A DNA stretch of 8,704 nt from Dehalococcoidia bacterium. GTDB lineage: Bacteria > Chloroflexota > Dehalococcoidia > GIF9 > AB-539-J10. This document shows, in pieces, positions 6,150 to 8,704 of this stretch (positions are counted from its first letter, which is position 1; every line of letters starts with the position of its first letter). The notes below the pieces were generated by a model. The model worked only from the letters and a program-made list of their open reading frames with translations. It did no database searches and was not told where the DNA came from. The translations under genes were made by a program, and so were the position numbers. The stretch is from positions 1-8,704 of the forward strand of contig JAUVXS010000075.1 in NCBI GenBank assembly GCA_030603485.1. The letters are read 5' to 3'.

Positions 6150-7044
6150 CGCGCTATTTGAAGAAAAACTGCATTCCGATGAGTTCCTGGTGACAACAGA
6201 GATCGGGCCTCCAAAGGGCGTGGACGTTTCTGAGATGATTCACCATATAGATATTCTTAAGGACAAGGTTGACGCTATCAACGTGACTGACCATCAAAGC
6301 TCGGTGATGCGTTTCCCGTCGTTAGGAGGGTGTTTACTAGTCAAGGAATGTGGCGGTGAGCCTATACTTCAGATGACCTGCCGTGACCGTAACCGCTTGG
6401 CACTTCAGGCCGACCTTCTGCTGGCGTACAGTCGTAGCATCGTCAATGTGCTTTGCCTCACTGGAGATTCCATCGATGTAGGGGATCACAAGGAGGCAAA
6501 ACCCGTCTTTGACTCGGATTCTGTTCAACTGCTGAAAATGATCAGGACACTCGAATCGGGAAAGGACGTAAGTGGAAATGACCTGAAAGGTGTGCCGAAA
6601 TTCTGCCTTGGTGCCTCAGTTCATCCAGAAGCCGACCTTATTGAGCCACAACTCATCAAGTTTGAGAAGAAGGTTGCTGCGGGAGCACAGTTTTTCCAGA
6701 CTCAGGGCATATTTGACCTGGCAAGTCTCAGGAGATTCATGCAATATGCTTCTCAGTTCGACATCAAGATTCTGGCGGGTATCATAGTTCTCGCCTCAGC
6801 TAGAATGGCCAAGTATATGAACGATAATGTCCCCGGAATAATCGTGCCTGAGGCAATAATCGATGAACTGGCGAGTGTGGAGAAGGGCAAAGGACTTCAG
6901 AAGGGGATTGAGATTGCTGCGAAACTGATAAGGACAATAAAGGAGGAAAACTTGTCCCATGGCATCCATATCATGGCAGTAGGGAATGAGAGTGTTGTGC
7001 CTGATATCTTGGAGGCAGCCGAGGTCGAGGTTGCGCGCCATTAG
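6142..7044 (+). CDS. metF: 5,10-methylenetetrahydrofolate reductase (MetF family)
   Basis: Cytosolic TIM-barrel flavoprotein of 300 aa that interconverts 5,10-methylene-THF and 5-methyl-THF, the last folate step of the methyl branch of the Wood-Ljungdahl pathway and the methyl supply for methionine. Visible family features: TTEIGPPKG with E20, the likely counterpart of the catalytic Glu of E. coli MetF; TDHQSS (49-54); QMTCRDRN (77-84); VLCLTGDS with D109; GASVHPEA (157-164); and AGAQFFQTQGIFD (180-192), equivalent to the ADFIITQLFFD-type strand. AGGAGAGG (6131-6138) lies 3 bases before the ATG. It has no C-terminal extension, and no separate NADH-binding domain is evident; electrons probably come through MetV and the upstream oxidoreductase. 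Direction in vivo (reduction or oxidation) cannot be told. Confidence 0.93.
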   Translation: MANALFEEKLHSDEFLVTTEIGPPKGVDVSEMIHHIDILKDKVDAINVTDHQSSVMRFPSLGGCLLVKECGGEPILQMTCRDRNRLALQADLLLAYSRSIVNVLCLTGDSIDVGDHKEAKPVFDSDSVQLLKMIRTLESGKDVSGNDLKGVPKFCLGASVHPEADLIEPQLIKFEKKVAAGAQFFQTQGIFDLASLRRFMQYASQFDIKILAGIIVLASARMAKYMNDNVPGIIVPEAIIDELASVEKGKGLQKGIEIAAKLIRTIKEENLSHGIHIMAVGNESVVPDILEAAEVEVARH

Positions 7045-7167
7045 TATTGAATTTGGACTAACAAAGGCTGTAGGTCGAGCAGTCCAACTGAAATCTGTTA
7101 CAAGGAGGCTAAAACGAAACGATAGGTCAAACAGGCTGACCAAAACTGAAATGAAGAGGAGAGTAAG

Positions 7168-7965
7168 ATGGCAAACAAAGAAAAAATTCTGATCATTGAT
7201 GAGGAGCTCGATTTTGTAGAAGCATGCCAACGGACTTTCGAAGCCAAGCGCTATCAGGTAATGACCACCTCAAGCCGATCCCTAGCACAAGAAATGATGA
7301 AAGCGGAGCCCGATATCATTGTTCTGGGCACCCTGGCTCCTGCTGGGCAGGCCTTCACTATGCACCAGTGGTTAAAGCAGCATCCCAGATACAGGGACAT
7401 ACCGCTTATGGTAATCGATGCCCGGTACCAAGAGCGGTCTGTCAGGGGATGGAGAAAGTTTGAGGGAATGCAGCTAGAGTCCGAAGACTATGTCAGCAAA
7501 CCAATTGAGCCAGTTGAGTTGGTGCCGCGGATCCAGAGTCTGCTGGAACGGGCAACCAGGAAGATAAAAGTACTGGTTGTTGATGACCACACCATGGTAA
7601 GAAACGGAATCTGTGCCGTGCTTGCACTCCAAAAAGATGTCGAGCTGGTAGGCGAGGCTGCCGACGGAAAAGACGCACTGGAGAAAGTTCTGCGCCTTGT
7701 GCCGAACGTGGCCTTGATGGACATAGTCATGCCGGTAATGAGCGGGCTAGAGGCAACAAAGGAAATAAGTAAGGAATGCCCTCAGACAAAGGTTTTGATT
7801 CTGACCCAGTATGATGAGGAAGAGAACATGGTTGTTGCGAAGAAGGCTGGGGCGTACGGTTTTATTCCCAAGAAGGCAGCTAGCTCCGACCTTATAACAG
7901 GTATAAGGACCGTAGATGCTGGGAAGTACTTTCCTGCGTCCTTTGCTGAAGTATCCAAGAACTAG
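7168..7965 (+). CDS. Double-receiver response regulator without output domain (pseudo-receiver + NarL-type receiver)
   Basis: Protein of 265 aa with two CheY-like domains and nothing after them. The N-terminal receiver (about 5-127) keeps an acidic start (D11, E12) and the SKP lysine (K111), but the phosphoacceptor position in DIIVLGTLAP is Gly (G54), so it cannot be phosphorylated normally. The second receiver (about 132-255) is canonical: D139/D140, phosphoacceptor D185 in ALMDIVMP, T213 and K235. It is very like the receiver of the regulator at 2504-3157, but the LuxR helix-turn-helix is absent: the frame ends soon after the domain at KYFPASFAEVSKN. It may act as an adaptor, phosphate sink or protein-binding switch. 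GAGGAG (7156-7161) serves the ATG. The 123-bp gap after metF holds inverted repeats (7053-7059/7081-7087 and 7125-7129/7137-7141) but no U-tract, so co-transcription with metF is plausible. Confidence 0.9.
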   Translation: MANKEKILIIDEELDFVEACQRTFEAKRYQVMTTSSRSLAQEMMKAEPDIIVLGTLAPAGQAFTMHQWLKQHPRYRDIPLMVIDARYQERSVRGWRKFEGMQLESEDYVSKPIEPVELVPRIQSLLERATRKIKVLVVDDHTMVRNGICAVLALQKDVELVGEAADGKDALEKVLRLVPNVALMDIVMPVMSGLEATKEISKECPQTKVLILTQYDEEENMVVAKKAGAYGFIPKKAASSDLITGIRTVDAGKYFPASFAEVSKN

Positions 7966-7971
7966 CATCCA

Positions 7972-8006
7972 GGAGTGGGGAGATTCACCTGCGACCTCCC
8001 CACTCC
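7972..8006 (+). terminator. Predicted terminator hairpin after the double-receiver gene
   Basis: GGAGTGGGGAG (7972-7982) pairs perfectly with CTCCCCACTCC (7996-8006) around a 13-base loop, 7 bases after the stop codon. The following ATTACATTT is a weak U-tract, so termination may be partial. Confidence 0.6.
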
Positions 8007-8049
8007 ATTACATTTAGCTTCAAAGACGAGTAGTGGAATCCTCATCATA

Positions 8050-8203
8050 TGTCGAGACGCTTTGAACTCCGACAACTCAAAGCGTGTGCCCTATGGGCAG
8101 AACCAAAATGTTCAGAATTGGTAAGAGTTAGGCTTACAACGACATAAACTAACAGAACTCAGAAGGGCTGGATTTTCCCGATGTCAGGGCATCCAGTCCT
8201 TTT
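8050..8203 (+). ncRNA. Possible small structured RNA (untranslated, ends in a terminator)
   Basis: Between the hairpin at 8006 and the strong terminator at 8163 there is no credible reading frame, but several stems: ACGCTTTGA/TCAAAGCGT (8057-8065/8077-8085, perfect 9 bp), TGCCC/GGGCA (8087-8091/8095-8099) and GTTAG/CTAAC (8127-8131/8149-8153). A stand-alone intrinsic terminator with no gene before it suggests a small RNA or a leader element. I recognise no known riboswitch or RNA family. The 5' end is not defined by a clear promoter. Confidence 0.25.
8163..8203 (+). terminator. Strong intrinsic terminator
   Basis: AAGGGCTGGAT (8163-8173) pairs with ATCCAGTCCTT (8191-8201; 11 bp with one G-T pair), with an inner CCC/GGG pairing (8177-8179/8187-8189). 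TTTTATTTTAT follows at once on the plus strand. The opposite strand lacks a U-tract, so it serves plus-strand transcription. The bases from here to 8363 hold nothing further that I can name. Confidence 0.75.
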
Positions 8204-8363
8204 ATTTTATAAATCACACTTAACGAGCATTTGTTACACACGTAGCGTTATCAATGTTGCTACAGAAAGTGCATCTACAGTTTAGGTGGAATTAAGGATT
8301 CTTATGAGGAATGCAAGGCCCAAATATTCGGACACCCTTAAAGATAGTAACCCTTGCTGACCC

Positions 8364-8704
8364 CTACTCAAATTCAAATCCTTGTTCTCTGAAAAGCTTC
8401 AAGCAAGCACCTACGATTGTGGCATCAAAAAGGATATCTCTGTTATTCCAAATCTCGTCTAATGCGACATCTATCCCTCTAGCTGGCCGATACGGTCGGT
8501 GGGAGGATATGGCCTCAACAACATCAGCCACAGCCAAGATCCTTGCTTCTAGGATGATGTCCTGGGCCAACAGACCTGACGGGTATCCCGAACCATCCAT
8601 CCTTTCGTGATGCTGATGGATGATATGGGCAACAGGCCATGGCAAATCCATGGTCTTTAATATGTCATAGCCGAGTGCAGGATGCATCTTAATCATGGTA
8701 AATT
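8364..8704 (-). CDS. HD-GYP domain protein (probable c-di-GMP phosphodiesterase), C-terminal part
   Basis: The last 113 codons of a minus-strand gene whose 5' end lies beyond the window; the frame stays open to base 8704, so the ATG at 8694-8696 is internal. The fragment holds the HD-GYP hallmarks: MHPALGYDILK, HHERMDGSGYPSGL with the GYP motif, and ARILAVADVVEAISSHRPYRPA, where the DV-EA pattern matches the DVFDAL helix. Proteins of this family hydrolyse c-di-GMP with a metal-bound HD site, though the HD pair itself is outside the window. The end (FREQGFEFE) is usual for PAS-, GAF- or receiver-linked HD-GYP proteins, so an N-terminal sensor or receiver domain is likely. The gene is convergent with the plus-strand operon and separated from it by about 160 bp after the terminator. 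Confidence 0.9.
   Translation of the reverse strand, partial: FTMIKMHPALGYDILKTMDLPWPVAHIIHQHHERMDGSGYPSGLLAQDIILEARILAVADVVEAISSHRPYRPARGIDVALDEIWNNRDILFDATIVGACLKLFREQGFEFE

Noticed and set aside
6796..7230. Minus-strand frame of 144 codons over metF end and the gap
   Set aside because: Antisense to metF and to the start of the double-receiver gene; product is a Phe/Leu-rich shadow without family features.
8242..8263. GTAGC/GCTAC inverted repeat as a terminator for the HD-GYP gene
   Set aside because: Only a 5-bp stem with a 12-base loop and no U-tract on the minus strand.
8311..8610. Plus-strand frame of 99 codons at the right end
   Set aside because: Antisense to the clear HD-GYP coding sequence.

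Overview
The window reads as a chromosomal segment of an anaerobic bacterium that uses tetrahydrofolate one-carbon chemistry (Wood-Ljungdahl type). The central genes are a flavin/iron-sulfur oxidoreductase, a MetV protein and a MetF-type methylenetetrahydrofolate reductase. Base composition is moderate, and there is no rRNA, tRNA, IS element or CRISPR array. The style of the genes (soluble PAS-GAF-HisKA_3 kinase, NarL-type regulators, GltD/MvhD fusion) would suit an uncultured Chloroflexota (Dehalococcoidia-like) lineage, but no taxonomic marker is present and this is only a guess.

Layout. Bases 1-483 hold two tandem copies of a ~256-bp repeat, each with an internal array of 8-bp GAGCGANN-like units and a reverse-complementary pyrimidine-rich arm. 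Bases 484-836 have no recognised gene, only a doubtful gene remnant on the minus strand. From a TTGACA promoter at 837 runs a two-gene operon: a cytosolic PAS-GAF histidine kinase (886-2535) overlapping a NarL/LuxR-type response regulator (2504-3157). A 190-bp gap follows, with mutually exclusive hairpins and a palindrome. Then come three overlapping genes on the plus strand: a 710-aa GltD-like FAD/NAD(P) oxidoreductase with ferredoxin and MvhD modules (3350-5482), metV (5469-6149) and metF (6142-7044). After 123 bp comes a double-receiver protein without an output domain (7168-7965), closed by a perfect 11-bp-stem hairpin. A second strong intrinsic terminator lies at 8163-8203 with no coding sequence before it, so a small structured RNA is possible. 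The window ends inside an HD-GYP domain gene on the minus strand (8364-8704), convergent with the rest.

How it may work together. MetF and MetV form the methylene-THF reductase core known from acetogens. The overlapping oxidoreductase/MvhD fusion is the likely electron-exchange partner, linking NAD(P)H and iron-sulfur/flavin chemistry to the methylene-THF/methyl-THF couple. The two signalling cassettes flanking this module carry clearly similar NarL-type receivers, so the kinase could address both regulators; this is inference. The most interesting points are the MetVF-oxidoreductase unit with an altered MvhD cysteine motif, and the output-less receiver protein with a pseudo-receiver half.
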